Shown: positions 7,163 to 15,176 of the stretch, in pieces
Position numbering within the stretch: the stretch's first letter is position 1
Layout: every line of letters begins with the position of its first letter
Origin: Lutibacter sp.
GTDB taxonomy: Bacteria > Bacteroidota > Bacteroidia > Flavobacteriales > Flavobacteriaceae
Length of the DNA: 39,664 nt
Assembly (NCBI GenBank): GCA_021647265.1
Contig: JAKIVA010000027.1
Coordinates: 1 to 39,664 of the forward strand
Reading direction: 5' to 3'
Translations under genes and position numbers: made by a program
The notes under the pieces: model-generated
The model's input: the letters and a program-made list of their open reading frames with translations, nothing else
What the model was told of the DNA's origin: nothing
Databases searched by the model: none

Positions 7163-9253
7163 ATGGCAAGAGATTTAAAATATACAAGAAATATAGGAAT
7201 TGCGGCTCATATTGATGCTGGTAAAACAACATGCACAGAGCGTATCCTTTATTATACAGGTGTTTCGCATAAAATAGGAGAGGTACATGATGGTGCTGCA
7301 ACAATGGACTGGATGGAGCAAGAGCAAGAAAGAGGTATTACAATTACTTCTGCTGCTACACATTGTGAATGGCCGTATAGAGGTAAAAAATATGTAGTAA
7401 ATATTATTGATACTCCTGGGCACGTTGATTTCACTGTTGAAGTTGAGCGTTCTCTACGTGTGTTAGATGGTATGGTTGCTTTATTTAGTGCTGTTGATGG
7501 TGTTGAGCCACAATCAGAAACTGTATGGAGACAAGCTGATAAATACAAAGTGCCAAGACTTGGATTTGTGAATAAAATGGATCGTCAAGGATCAGATTTC
7601 TTTAATGTGTGTACGCAGGTTAAAGAAATGTTAGGAGGGAATCCAGTTCCTTTACAAGTTCCAATTGGTGAAGAGGATGAATTTAGAGGAGTTGTTGATT
7701 TAATTTCCAAAAAAGCAATTATTTGGAATGAAGCTGACATGGGAATGACCTATGAAGAAATTGAAATTCCTGAAGAATTAGTTGAAGAAGTTAACAAACG
7801 TCGTGCTGAACTAGTAGAAGCAGTTGCTGAATACGATGAAGAGTTGTTAGAAAAATTCTTTGAAGATGAAGATTCAATTACTGAAGATGAAATAATTGCT
7901 GCATTACGTGCTGCAACTATTGATATGTCTATTATACCAATGATGTGTGGTTCAGCCTTTAAAAATAAAGGTGTTCAAACAATGTTAGACGGGGTAATGA
8001 GATATTTACCATCTCCTTTAGATATTGAAGCAATTGAAGGTACAGACCCAGATTCTGGAGAGCCTGCTTTCAGAAAACCAAATGTAAATGAACCATTTTC
8101 TGCATTAGCATTTAAAATTGCAACAGATCCATTTGTAGGTAGGTTGGCATTTTTTAGAGTATATTCAGGTGTACTAGAAGCAGGTTCATACGTGTTAAAT
8201 GTACGATCTGGTAAAAAAGAACGTATATCAAGAATATACCAAATGCACTCTAATAAGCAAGAGCCAATTTCAAAAATTGAAGCTGGTGATATTGGAGCAG
8301 CTGTAGGTTTTAAAGATATTAAAACTGGAGATACAATGTCTGATCTGAAACACCCTATTGTGTTAGAATCTATGACATTTCCTGAACCAGTAATTGGTAT
8401 TGCTGTTGAACCAAAAACTAAAGCCGATGTTGATAAGCTAGGAATGGCTTTAAGTAAATTAGCTGAAGAAGACCCAACATTTGTGGTTAAAACCGATGAA
8501 GCTTCTGGGCAAACAATTATTTCTGGAATGGGTGAATTACACCTTGAGATTTTAGTTGATCGTTTAAAACGTGAGTTTAAAGTAGAAGTTAATGAAGGAC
8601 AGCCACAAGTAGAATATAAAGAAGCTATTACTGCAAAAGCAGATCATCGTGAAGTTTATAAAAAACAATCTGGTGGACGTGGTAAATTTGCAGATATTAA
8701 GTTTATTATGGAGCCTGTTGAAGGAGAAGAGACTGGGTTAGTATTTGAGAACAAGATTAAAGGAGGTAATGTGCCAAAAGAATTTGTTCCTTCTATTGAG
8801 AAAGGTTTCAAAATGGCAATGAAAAACGGTCCTTTAGCTGGTTATGAGATGGATAGTATGAAGGTAACTTTGTATGACGGTTCTTTCCACGCAGTGGATT
8901 CAGATCAATTATCTTTTGAATTGGCCGCTAAAATGGGTTATAAAGCTGCAGCAAAAGTAGCAAAACCAGTTATACTTGAGCCAATTATGAAATTGGAAGT
9001 TGTAACTCCTGAAGAAAATATGGGAGATATTGTAGGTGATTTAAACCGTAGAAGAGGGCAAGTAAACGCAATGGATGATAGATCGGGTGCTAAAGTTGTA
9101 AAAGCAAGTGTACCATTATCTGAAATGTTTGGGTATGTTACTACATTAAGAACATTATCATCAGGTAGGGCAACTTCATCAATGGAGTTTTCACACTATG
9201 ATCAATGTCCTAATAACATTGCTGAAGAAGTAATAGAAAAAGCAAAGGGTTAA
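7163..9253 (+). CDS. fusA: Elongation factor G
   Basis: This 696-residue translational GTPase catalyses translocation of tRNA and mRNA and, with ribosome recycling factor, splits ribosomes. The G motifs are intact: G1 AHIDAGKTT (15-23), G2 RGITI (57-61), G3 DTPGH (83-87) and G4 NKMD (137-140). The C-terminal half contains the domain IV segment around SGGRGKFADIKF and the domain V segment ending LSSGRATSSMEFSHYD. The length and context next to rpsG and rpsJ mark the housekeeping copy. Open frames on the opposite strand inside it (7175-7423, 7252-7548) are not genes. Confidence 0.98.
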   Translation: MARDLKYTRNIGIAAHIDAGKTTCTERILYYTGVSHKIGEVHDGAATMDWMEQEQERGITITSAATHCEWPYRGKKYVVNIIDTPGHVDFTVEVERSLRVLDGMVALFSAVDGVEPQSETVWRQADKYKVPRLGFVNKMDRQGSDFFNVCTQVKEMLGGNPVPLQVPIGEEDEFRGVVDLISKKAIIWNEADMGMTYEEIEIPEELVEEVNKRRAELVEAVAEYDEELLEKFFEDEDSITEDEIIAALRAATIDMSIIPMMCGSAFKNKGVQTMLDGVMRYLPSPLDIEAIEGTDPDSGEPAFRKPNVNEPFSALAFKIATDPFVGRLAFFRVYSGVLEAGSYVLNVRSGKKERISRIYQMHSNKQEPISKIEAGDIGAAVGFKDIKTGDTMSDLKHPIVLESMTFPEPVIGIAVEPKTKADVDKLGMALSKLAEEDPTFVVKTDEASGQTIISGMGELHLEILVDRLKREFKVEVNEGQPQVEYKEAITAKADHREVYKKQSGGRGKFADIKFIMEPVEGEETGLVFENKIKGGNVPKEFVPSIEKGFKMAMKNGPLAGYEMDSMKVTLYDGSFHAVDSDQLSFELAAKMGYKAAAKVAKPVILEPIMKLEVVTPEENMGDIVGDLNRRRGQVNAMDDRSGAKVVKASVPLSEMFGYVTTLRTLSSGRATSSMEFSHYDQCPNNIAEEVIEKAKG

Positions 9254-9270
9254 TCTCTAAATTATAAACG

Positions 9271-9576
9271 ATGAGTCAAAAAATTAGAATAAAATTAAAA
9301 TCGTACGATTACAATTTAGTAGATAAATCTGCTGAAAAAATTGTAAAAACGGTAAAAAGTACGGGAGCAGTTGTAAACGGGCCAATTCCATTACCAACTC
9401 ATAAAAAGATTTTCACAGTATTACGTTCACCACACGTAAACAAAAAATCTAGAGAGCAATTCCAATTATGTTCTTACAAAAGATTATTAGACATTTATAG
9501 TTCATCATCAAAAACTATTGATGCTTTAATGAAGTTAGAACTACCAAGTGGAGTTGAGGTAGAAATTAAAGTTTAA
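9271..9576 (+). CDS. rpsJ: 30S ribosomal protein S10
   Basis: The 101-residue protein has the S10 pattern: IRIKLKSYDYNLVDKSAEKI at the N-terminus, then PIPLPTHKKIFTVLRSPHVNKKSREQF. S10 is part of the 30S head and also partners NusB in transcription antitermination. It sits at the end of the str-type segment (17 nt after fusA) and is separated from rplC by an unusually long 148-nt gap with an attenuator. The classical S10 operon leader, which lies before rpsJ in E. coli, therefore appears after rpsJ here. Confidence 0.98.
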   Translation: MSQKIRIKLKSYDYNLVDKSAEKIVKTVKSTGAVVNGPIPLPTHKKIFTVLRSPHVNKKSREQFQLCSYKRLLDIYSSSSKTIDALMKLELPSGVEVEIKV

Positions 9577-9585
9577 GTACTTTTA
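9554..9585 (+). promoter_or_regulatory. Possible internal promoter at the end of rpsJ
   Basis: TTG (9554-9556), 21 nt, then TACTTTTA (9578-9585) deviates from TAnnTTTG only in the last base. It would start RNA near 9592, just inside the leader hairpin. It is weak and could be chance in AT-rich DNA. Confidence 0.25.
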
Positions 9586-9586
9586 A

Positions 9587-9684
9587 ATGTTGAAAGGAAA
9601 CTTTCAATAACATGTCCGGAGCGATTGACGAAGGAAAAACGGAAAAATACATTCAGGGTTGAAGTATTTTAACCCTGTTTTTTT
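9587..9684 (+). promoter_or_regulatory. Attenuator leader RNA between rpsJ and rplC (candidate L3/L4 operon leader)
   Basis: This leader has three parts. First, a hairpin TTGAAAG-GAAA-CTTTCAA (9590-9607) has a GNRA tetraloop and is extended by ATG/CAT across a 3-nt bulge (9587-9613). Second, a linker at 9614-9643 has TCCG (9615-9618) able to pair with CGGA (9640-9643). Third, a switch follows. The terminator stem CAGGGTT (9654-9660) / AACCCTG (9671-9677) is followed by seven T (9678-9684). The competing stem pairs 9644-9654 with 9661-9670 (10 bp, A9651 bulged, loop AGGGTT). The two stems share bases and cannot form together. rplD (L4) is two genes downstream; L4 is the attenuating repressor of the E. 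coli S10 operon. Confidence 0.7.
9654..9684 (+). terminator. Intrinsic terminator inside the rplC leader
   Basis: A 7-bp stem CAGGGTT/AACCCTG with a 10-nt loop is followed directly by TTTTTTT. It lies upstream of 27 essential genes with no good promoter after it, so it must be leaky or regulated. Confidence 0.75.
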
Positions 9685-9724
9685 GAAATAAAAATAGAAT
9701 AATAACAATTAATAATTAATTAAA

Positions 9725-10342
9725 ATGTCTGGGTTAATAGGAAGAAAAATCGGAATGACCAGCTTATTTGATGAAAACGGGAAAAATATTCCTTGTACAG
9801 TAATCGAAGCGGGTCCATGCGTAGTTACCCAAGTCAGAACCGAAGAAGTAGATGGGTATAAAGCCCTTCAACTTGGTTTCGATGACAAGAAGGCAAAAAG
9901 CTCTAATAAAGCTTTAGATGGTCACTTTAAAAAAGCTGGAACCACTGCCAAAAGAAAAGTTATCGAATTTCAAGGTTTTGATGAGGAGTATAATTTAGGA
10001 GATCAAATAACAGTAGATCTTTTTACAGAAGGTGAGTTTGTTGATGTGTCAGCAACTTCAAAAGGAAAAGGTTTTCAAGGTGTTGTAAAACGTCACGGTT
10101 TTGCGGGTGTTGGTCAAGCAACTCACGGTCAACACAATCGTTTGAGAGCTCCAGGATCAATAGGTGCTGCATCGTACCCTGCTAGAGTATTCAAAGGAAT
10201 GCGTATGGCTGGAAGAATGGGTGGAAATAAAGTTACAGTTCAAAATTTAAGAGTTTTAAAGGTAGTTCCTGAAAAGAACCTACTTGTGGTAAAGGGAGCT
10301 ATTCCTGGTCATAAAAACACTTATGTAATCGTTCAGAAATAA
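9725..10342 (+). CDS. rplC: 50S ribosomal protein L3
   Basis: The 205-residue protein begins MSGLIGRKIGMTSLFDENG, the L3 N-terminal signature. It has the L3 core segment around FQGVVKRHGFAGVGQATHG and the finger reaching toward the peptidyl-transferase centre. L3 is one of the first proteins to bind 23S rRNA, at its 3' domain. It is the first gene after the attenuator. Its stop overlaps the start of rplD by one base (TAATG), indicating translational coupling of L3 and L4. Confidence 0.98.
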   Translation: MSGLIGRKIGMTSLFDENGKNIPCTVIEAGPCVVTQVRTEEVDGYKALQLGFDDKKAKSSNKALDGHFKKAGTTAKRKVIEFQGFDEEYNLGDQITVDLFTEGEFVDVSATSKGKGFQGVVKRHGFAGVGQATHGQHNRLRAPGSIGAASYPARVFKGMRMAGRMGGNKVTVQNLRVLKVVPEKNLLVVKGAIPGHKNTYVIVQK

Positions 10343-10971
10343 TGAAAGTAGCAGTTTTAGACATACAAGGAAAAGATACAGGCAGAAAAGTTGAACTTTC
10401 TGATGCTGTATATGGAATAGAGCCAAATAAACATGCAGTATATTTAGATGTAAAGCAACATTTGGCTAACAAAAGACAAGGTACTCACAAAGCTAAAGAA
10501 AGAGCAGAAATTGCAGGAAGTACCCGAAAAATTAAAAAACAAAAAGGTACTGGTACAGCTCGTGCAGGTAGTATAAAATCTCCAGTTTTTAGAGGTGGAG
10601 GTAGAATTTTTGGTCCTAGACCAAGAGACTATTCTTTTAAATTGAATAAAAATTTAAAAAGATTAGCACGTAAGTCAGCCTTAAGTATTCAAGCAAATGA
10701 TAACAATATTGTAGTTGTTGAAGATTTTAATTTTGAAGCTCCAAAAACAAAATATTTTACGGCAGTTTTGAAAGCTTTTGATATTGAAAACAAAAAATCT
10801 TTATTTGTGTTTGCTGAACCAAATAAAAATGTATATTTGTCATCGCGTAATTTAAAAGGTTCTAAAATCACAACTAACTCTGGTTTAAGCACTTACGAAT
10901 TATTAAATGCAAATAAAATAATCCTTTTAGAAAGTTCTTTAGAGGGTGTTGAATCTAATTTAAGCAAATAG
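10342..10971 (+). CDS. rplD: 50S ribosomal protein L4
   Basis: The 209-residue protein has the conserved extended loop with KQKGTGTARAGSIKSPVFRGGG, which lines the nascent-peptide exit tunnel. L4 binds domain I of 23S rRNA. In gamma-proteobacteria it represses its operon by enhancing termination in the leader. The coupling to rplC and the attenuator upstream make it the natural candidate effector here. That is an inference from family knowledge and position, not shown by the sequence. Confidence 0.98.
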   Translation: MKVAVLDIQGKDTGRKVELSDAVYGIEPNKHAVYLDVKQHLANKRQGTHKAKERAEIAGSTRKIKKQKGTGTARAGSIKSPVFRGGGRIFGPRPRDYSFKLNKNLKRLARKSALSIQANDNNIVVVEDFNFEAPKTKYFTAVLKAFDIENKKSLFVFAEPNKNVYLSSRNLKGSKITTNSGLSTYELLNANKIILLESSLEGVESNLSK

Positions 10972-10980
10972 GTAGAGAGT

Positions 10981-11271
10981 ATGAATATTTTAATTAAACC
11001 TATTATAACGGAAAAAGCAACAAATGATAGCGAGTTATTTAATCGTTATGCTTTTGTTGTGAATAAAAGAGCTAATAAACTTGAAATTAAAAACGCTGTT
11101 GAAAAAGCATATGGTGTTGAGATTGAAAGTGTAAGAACCATGAACTATCCAGTTCAGCGGAATACTAAATTCACTAAAAGTGGAATGGTGCAAGCAATGA
11201 AAGGAGCTTATAAAAAAGCAATAGTTCAGTTAGCAGAAGGAGAAAATATTGATTTTTATAGCAATATATAA
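10981..11271 (+). CDS. rplW: 50S ribosomal protein L23
   Basis: The 96-residue protein begins MNILIKPIITEKAT, the L23 signature, with NKRANKLEIKNAVEKAYGVEI following. L23 sits beside the tunnel exit and docks trigger factor, SRP and the SecY translocon. It is 9 nt after rplD and 11 nt before rplB. Length and composition are normal for the family. Confidence 0.98.
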   Translation: MNILIKPIITEKATNDSELFNRYAFVVNKRANKLEIKNAVEKAYGVEIESVRTMNYPVQRNTKFTKSGMVQAMKGAYKKAIVQLAEGENIDFYSNI

Positions 11272-11282
11272 GATAAGATAAA

Positions 11283-12107
11283 ATGTCAGTTAGAAAATTA
11301 AAACCAATAACACCAGGTCAGCGTTTTAGAGTAGTAAATGGGTTCGACACCATTACTACTGATAAGCCGGAGAAAAGTTTATTAGCTCCGAAGAAAAGAT
11401 CTGGAGGTCGAAACAATAGTGGAAAAATGACCATGCGCTATATGGGAGGTGGTCACAAACAAAAATACCGTATTATCGATTTTAAAAGAGATAAAAGTGG
11501 TATTCCAGCAACAGTAAAATCTATAGAGTATGATCCAAATCGTACTGCATTTATAGCATTGTTATACTATGTTGATGGAGAAAAGAGATATATTATTGCA
11601 CAAAGTGGGTTAAAAGTTGGACAAAAAGTTATTTCTGGTGAAGGAGCTACTCCTGATGTTGGAAATTCGATGTTGTTGAGCAAAATTCCTTTAGGAACAA
11701 CAATTTCTTGTATAGAGTTACATCCTGGGCAAGGGGCAGTTTTAGCTCGTAGTGCAGGTTCGTTTGCTCAGTTAATGGCAAGAGATGGGAAATATGCAAC
11801 TATTAAGTTACCTTCAGGTGAAACAAGGTTAATTCTTGTTACCTGTAGTGCAACAATAGGTGTTGTGTCTAATTCAGATCATCAATTATTGGTTTCAGGA
11901 AAAGCTGGTAGAACTCGTTGGTTAGGAAGAAGACCAAGAACAAGACCTGTAGTGATGAACCCTGTTGATCACCCTATGGGAGGTGGTGAAGGTAAATCTT
12001 CAGGAGGTCATCCAAGATCTAGAAACGGAATACCTGCTAAAGGATTCAAAACAAGATCTAAGACCAAGGCGAGTAATAAGTATATTATAGAACGTAGAAA
12101 AAAATAA
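11283..12107 (+). CDS. rplB: 50S ribosomal protein L2
   Basis: The 274-residue protein carries the core KMTMRYMGGGHKQKYRIIDFKR and the C-terminal VMNPVDHPMGGGEGKSSGG. L2 supports subunit association and the peptidyl-transferase centre. In E. coli the conserved loop reads DHPHGGGEG; here Met replaces the second His (DHPM), while Asp and the first His are kept. I recall this variant as normal in Bacteroidota. rpsS follows after 9 nt. Confidence 0.98.
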   Translation: MSVRKLKPITPGQRFRVVNGFDTITTDKPEKSLLAPKKRSGGRNNSGKMTMRYMGGGHKQKYRIIDFKRDKSGIPATVKSIEYDPNRTAFIALLYYVDGEKRYIIAQSGLKVGQKVISGEGATPDVGNSMLLSKIPLGTTISCIELHPGQGAVLARSAGSFAQLMARDGKYATIKLPSGETRLILVTCSATIGVVSNSDHQLLVSGKAGRTRWLGRRPRTRPVVMNPVDHPMGGGEGKSSGGHPRSRNGIPAKGFKTRSKTKASNKYIIERRKK

Positions 12108-12116
12108 TTGATATAT

Positions 12117-12395
12117 ATGGCACGTTCATTAAAAAAAGGACCTTATGTTTTTCATAAACTTGAAAAGAAAGTTCTAACAAATTTAGAGTCAGGAAAGAAA
12201 TCGGTAATTAAAACTTGGTCAAGAGCCACAATGATTACGCCAGATTTTGTAGGTCAAACTATAGCAGTACACAACGGTCGTCAATTTGTACCAGTATATG
12301 TAACTGAAAATATGGTAGGGCATAAATTAGGAGAGTTTTCACCAACACGTTCTTATAGAGGGCATGCAGGTGCAAAAAACAAAGGAAAAAAATAG
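12117..12395 (+). CDS. rpsS: 30S ribosomal protein S19
   Basis: The 92-residue protein starts MARSLKKGPYVFHKLEKK. I chose the ATG at 12117 over an in-frame TTG at 12108 because the ATG gives the conserved S19 N-terminus and the TTG directly abuts the rplB stop. S19 lies at the top of the 30S head and forms the intersubunit bridges with the 50S central protuberance. The signature VGHKLGEFSPTRSYRGHAG is present near the C-terminus. Confidence 0.97.
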   Translation: MARSLKKGPYVFHKLEKKVLTNLESGKKSVIKTWSRATMITPDFVGQTIAVHNGRQFVPVYVTENMVGHKLGEFSPTRSYRGHAGAKNKGKK

Positions 12396-12404
12396 TAGGA
12401 AATC

Positions 12405-12809
12405 ATGGGAATTCGTAAAAAAATTAGAGCACAGCAAATAAAAGAGGAGAAAAAGCAAATAGCTTTTGCTAAGCTTACAGGTTGTCCTACATCACCAAGA
12501 AAAATGCGTTTAGTTGCTGATTTGGTTAGAGGGGTTGAAGTTGAAAAAGCACTTCAAATTTTAAAATTTAACTCAAAAGAGGCATCAATAAATTTAGAAA
12601 AATTATTATTGAGTGCTATAGCAAACTGGCAAGCTAAAAATGAAGATGCAACTATTGAAGATGCAGGTTTGTTTGTGAAATCAATATATGTAGACAGCGC
12701 AGGAATGTTAAAAAGATTAAGACCAGCACCTCAAGGACGTGCGCATCGTATTAGAAAACGTTCTAATCATGTGACTTTAATCTTAGGAAGTAAAAATGTT
12801 AGCAATTAA
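12405..12809 (+). CDS. rplV: 50S ribosomal protein L22
   Basis: The 134-residue protein has the helix SPRKMRLVADLVRGVEVEKAL and the C-terminal hairpin with KRLRPAPQGRAHRIRKRSNH. That hairpin extends into the exit tunnel and affects macrolide binding and stalling peptides. The protein carries a short charged N-terminal extension (RKKIRAQQIKEEKKQ) compared with the 110-residue E. coli protein. rpsC follows after 12 nt. Confidence 0.97.
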   Translation: MGIRKKIRAQQIKEEKKQIAFAKLTGCPTSPRKMRLVADLVRGVEVEKALQILKFNSKEASINLEKLLLSAIANWQAKNEDATIEDAGLFVKSIYVDSAGMLKRLRPAPQGRAHRIRKRSNHVTLILGSKNVSN

Positions 12810-12821
12810 TCATAAGTAGAA

Positions 12822-13544
12822 ATGGGACAAAAAACAAATCCAATAGGAAATCGTTTAGGAATTATCAGAGGATGGGATTCTAACTGGTATGGAGGAAGAA
12901 ACTACGGCGATAAAATTGCTGAAGATTATAAAATAAGAAGGTATATACATGCCCGATTATCAAAAGCAAGTGTTTCAAATGTAATTATTGAACGTACACT
13001 TAAACTTGTAACCGTTACTATCACTACTGCTAGACCAGGAATTATAATTGGTAAAGGAGGTCAAGAGGTAGACAAGTTAAAAGAGGAACTCAAAAAAATT
13101 ACAGGAAAGGAAGTTCAAATTAATATTTTTGAAATTAAACGTCCAGAATTAGATGCGCGTCTAGTAGCAGCCAGTATTGCTCGACAAATTGAGAATAGAA
13201 TCTCATATAGAAGAGCTATAAAAATGGCAATTGCTGCAACAATGCGTATGAATGCAGAAGGAATCAAAGTGCAAATTTCAGGTCGGTTAAATGGTGCAGA
13301 AATGGCACGTTCAGAACATTATAAAGATGGAAGAATTCCGCTATCAACTTTTAGAGCTGATATTGACTATGCACTTGTAGAAGCTCATACTACCTACGGC
13401 CGATTAGGTGTAAAAGTATGGATTATGAAAGGCGAAGTTTATGGTAAGAGAGAATTATCACCACTTGTTGGTCTTTCTAAAAAACAAGGAAGAGGTGGCG
13501 ACAGAGGTAATTCAAAAAGACCACAAAATCGTAGAAGAAAATAA
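12822..13544 (+). CDS. rpsC: 30S ribosomal protein S3
   Basis: The 240-residue protein begins MGQKTNPIGNRLGIIRGWDSNW and has the KH-domain loop GIIIGKGGQEVDKL. The C-terminal domain has YGRLGVKVWIMKGEVYG and ends in a basic tail. S3 lies at the mRNA entry channel and contributes to helicase activity. rplP follows after 23 nt. Confidence 0.98.
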   Translation: MGQKTNPIGNRLGIIRGWDSNWYGGRNYGDKIAEDYKIRRYIHARLSKASVSNVIIERTLKLVTVTITTARPGIIIGKGGQEVDKLKEELKKITGKEVQINIFEIKRPELDARLVAASIARQIENRISYRRAIKMAIAATMRMNAEGIKVQISGRLNGAEMARSEHYKDGRIPLSTFRADIDYALVEAHTTYGRLGVKVWIMKGEVYGKRELSPLVGLSKKQGRGGDRGNSKRPQNRRRK

Positions 13545-13567
13545 ATTTTTAAAATTTAGAAGGTAAA

Positions 13568-13996
13568 ATGTTACAGCCAAAGAGAGTTAAATATCGTAAA
13601 GTACAGAAGGGGAAAGGGAATATGACTGGAAATTCTCAAAGAGGACACCGACTTTCAAATGGAATGTTTGGTATCAAATCTTTAGAGCAAAACCTACTTA
13701 CATCTCGTCAAATAGAAGCGGCTCGTATTGCTGCAACTCGTCATATGAAAAGGGAAGGGCAATTATGGATTAAAATATTTCCAGACAAGCCAATTACTAA
13801 AAAGCCTCTAGAAGTACGGATGGGTAAAGGTAAAGGAGCACCAGAATATTTTGTAGCCGTAGTTAAACCAGGGCGAATTATGTTTGAGGTTGGGGGAGTT
13901 CCTGCTCACATAGCAAAAGAAGCTTTGCGTTTAGCAGCACAAAAATTGCCTGTTAAAACAAAACTTGTTGTAGCTAGAGATTTTGATAACGCTTAA
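13568..13996 (+). CDS. rplP: 50S ribosomal protein L16
   Basis: The 142-residue protein starts MLQPKRVKYRKVQKGK and has the segment RMGKGKGAPEYFVAVVKPGRIMFE. L16 organises the A-site region of the 50S and tRNA accommodation. It belongs to the tight rpsC-rplP-rpmC-rpsQ series, 14 nt before rpmC. Confidence 0.98.
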   Translation: MLQPKRVKYRKVQKGKGNMTGNSQRGHRLSNGMFGIKSLEQNLLTSRQIEAARIAATRHMKREGQLWIKIFPDKPITKKPLEVRMGKGKGAPEYFVAVVKPGRIMFEVGGVPAHIAKEALRLAAQKLPVKTKLVVARDFDNA

Positions 13997-14010
13997 TAAT
14001 TGATTTAAAA

Positions 14011-14202
14011 ATGAAACAATCTGAAATTATAGAATTATCAACTGAAGAGTTACAAGAAAAACTTGGAAGTTTAAAGAAAAGTTATACTGATCTAAAAATG
14101 GCTCATTCAATTTCACCATTGGAAACCCCAATGCAGTTGAGAGCACTTAGAAGAACTGTTGCACGTGTAGCAACAGAATTAACTAAAAGAGAATTACAAT
14201 AA
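14011..14202 (+). CDS. rpmC: 50S ribosomal protein L29
   Basis: The small 63-residue helical hairpin protein has the L29 pattern ELSTEELQEKLGSLKKSYTDLKM followed by LRALRRTVARVATEL. It sits near L23 at the tunnel exit. The position between rplP and rpsQ is the universal one. Confidence 0.97.
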   Translation: MKQSEIIELSTEELQEKLGSLKKSYTDLKMAHSISPLETPMQLRALRRTVARVATELTKRELQ

Positions 14203-14222
14203 TTGTATTCAGAAGTATAAAG

Positions 14223-14480
14223 ATGGAAAAAAGAAATCTTAGAAAAGAGAGAATAGGTGTAGTTTCTAGTAACAAAATGGAGAAATCTATTGTTGTTTCT
14301 GAAGTTAAAAAGGTGAAACACCCTATGTACGGAAAATTCGTGTTAAGCACAAAGAAATATGTGGCACATGATGAAACAAATGATTGCAATATTGGAGATA
14401 CTGTTAGAATAATGGAAACTCGTCCGATGAGTAAATCTAAACGTTGGAGATTAGTAGAAATCCTAGAAAGAGCTAAATAA
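14223..14480 (+). CDS. rpsQ: 30S ribosomal protein S17
   Basis: The 85-residue OB-fold protein has the signature GVVSSNKMEKSIVVSEVKKV and a later TRPMSKSKRWRLVEI. S17 is a primary binder of the 16S 5' domain. It is separated from rplN by only 2 nt, consistent with coupled translation. Open frames on the opposite strand here are spurious. Confidence 0.97.
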   Translation: MEKRNLRKERIGVVSSNKMEKSIVVSEVKKVKHPMYGKFVLSTKKYVAHDETNDCNIGDTVRIMETRPMSKSKRWRLVEILERAK

Positions 14481-14482
14481 TT

Positions 14483-14854
14483 ATGTTACAAACAGAATCA
14501 AGATTAAGAGTAGCTGATAATACTGGGGCTAAAGAAGTTTTAGTTATCCGCGTTTTAGGAGGAACTAAAAGACGATATGCATCTATTGGGGATAAAATTG
14601 TAGTAACTATTAAAGATGCTACACCTAATGGAACTGTAAAAAAGGGTCAAGTTTCAAAAGCAGTAGTTGTTAGAACGAAGAAAGAAATTAGAAGAAAAGA
14701 TGGATCTTATATTAGATTCGATGACAATGCTTGTGTATTGTTAGACGCAACTTCTGGTGAAATGAAAGGAACACGTGTTTTTGGACCTGTTGCTAGAGAA
14801 CTTCGAGAAAAACAGTTTATGAAAATTGTATCACTAGCACCTGAAGTGCTTTAA
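14483..14854 (+). CDS. rplN: 50S ribosomal protein L14
   Basis: The 123-residue protein begins MLQTESRLRVADNTGAKEV and contains IRFDDNACVLLD and GTRVFGPVARELR, all diagnostic. L14 forms bridges with 16S helix 14 and is the docking site for silencing factor RsfS. rplX follows after 14 nt. Confidence 0.98.
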   Translation: MLQTESRLRVADNTGAKEVLVIRVLGGTKRRYASIGDKIVVTIKDATPNGTVKKGQVSKAVVVRTKKEIRRKDGSYIRFDDNACVLLDATSGEMKGTRVFGPVARELREKQFMKIVSLAPEVL

Positions 14855-14868
14855 TAAACGATTATAAG

Positions 14869-15174
14869 ATGAAGTTAAAGATAAAATCAGGAGACACAGT
14901 TAGAGTTATGGCAGGAGACCATAAAGGAGAAGAAGGGAAAATAGTTGAAATTTTCCGTAATAAGAATAGAGCAATTGTAGAGGGTGTCAATTTGATATCG
15001 AAACATACAAAACCTAGCGCACAAAACCCACAAGGAGGAATTGTGAAAAAAGAAGCTTCAATACATATTTCAAATTTAATGTTACTAGAAGGTGGAGAAG
15101 TAACAAAAGTGGGGTATAGAGTTGAAGATGGTAAAAAAGTTAGGATTTCTAAAAAAACTGATAAAGCAATTTAG
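14869..15174 (+). CDS. rplX: 50S ribosomal protein L24
   Basis: The 101-residue protein has the KOW motif GDTVRVMAGDHKGEEGKIVEI at the N-terminus and the L24 loop HTKPSAQNPQGGIVKKEASIH. L24 initiates 50S assembly at the 5' end of 23S rRNA. Only 2 nt separate it from rplE. Confidence 0.98.
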   Translation: MKLKIKSGDTVRVMAGDHKGEEGKIVEIFRNKNRAIVEGVNLISKHTKPSAQNPQGGIVKKEASIHISNLMLLEGGEVTKVGYRVEDGKKVRISKKTDKAI

Positions 15175-15176
15175 TT

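Noticed and set aside
7175..7548. Two minus-strand open frames inside fusA
   Set aside because: They lie wholly within the highly conserved EF-G coding region, have Cys/Ser-rich shadow composition and no promoter.
12108..12116. TTG start for rpsS three codons upstream
   Set aside because: The ATG at 12117 gives the conserved MARSLKKGP start, and the TTG directly follows the rplB stop.
14103..14389. Minus-strand open frames across rpmC and rpsQ
   Set aside because: They overlap two certain ribosomal genes and have no family features.
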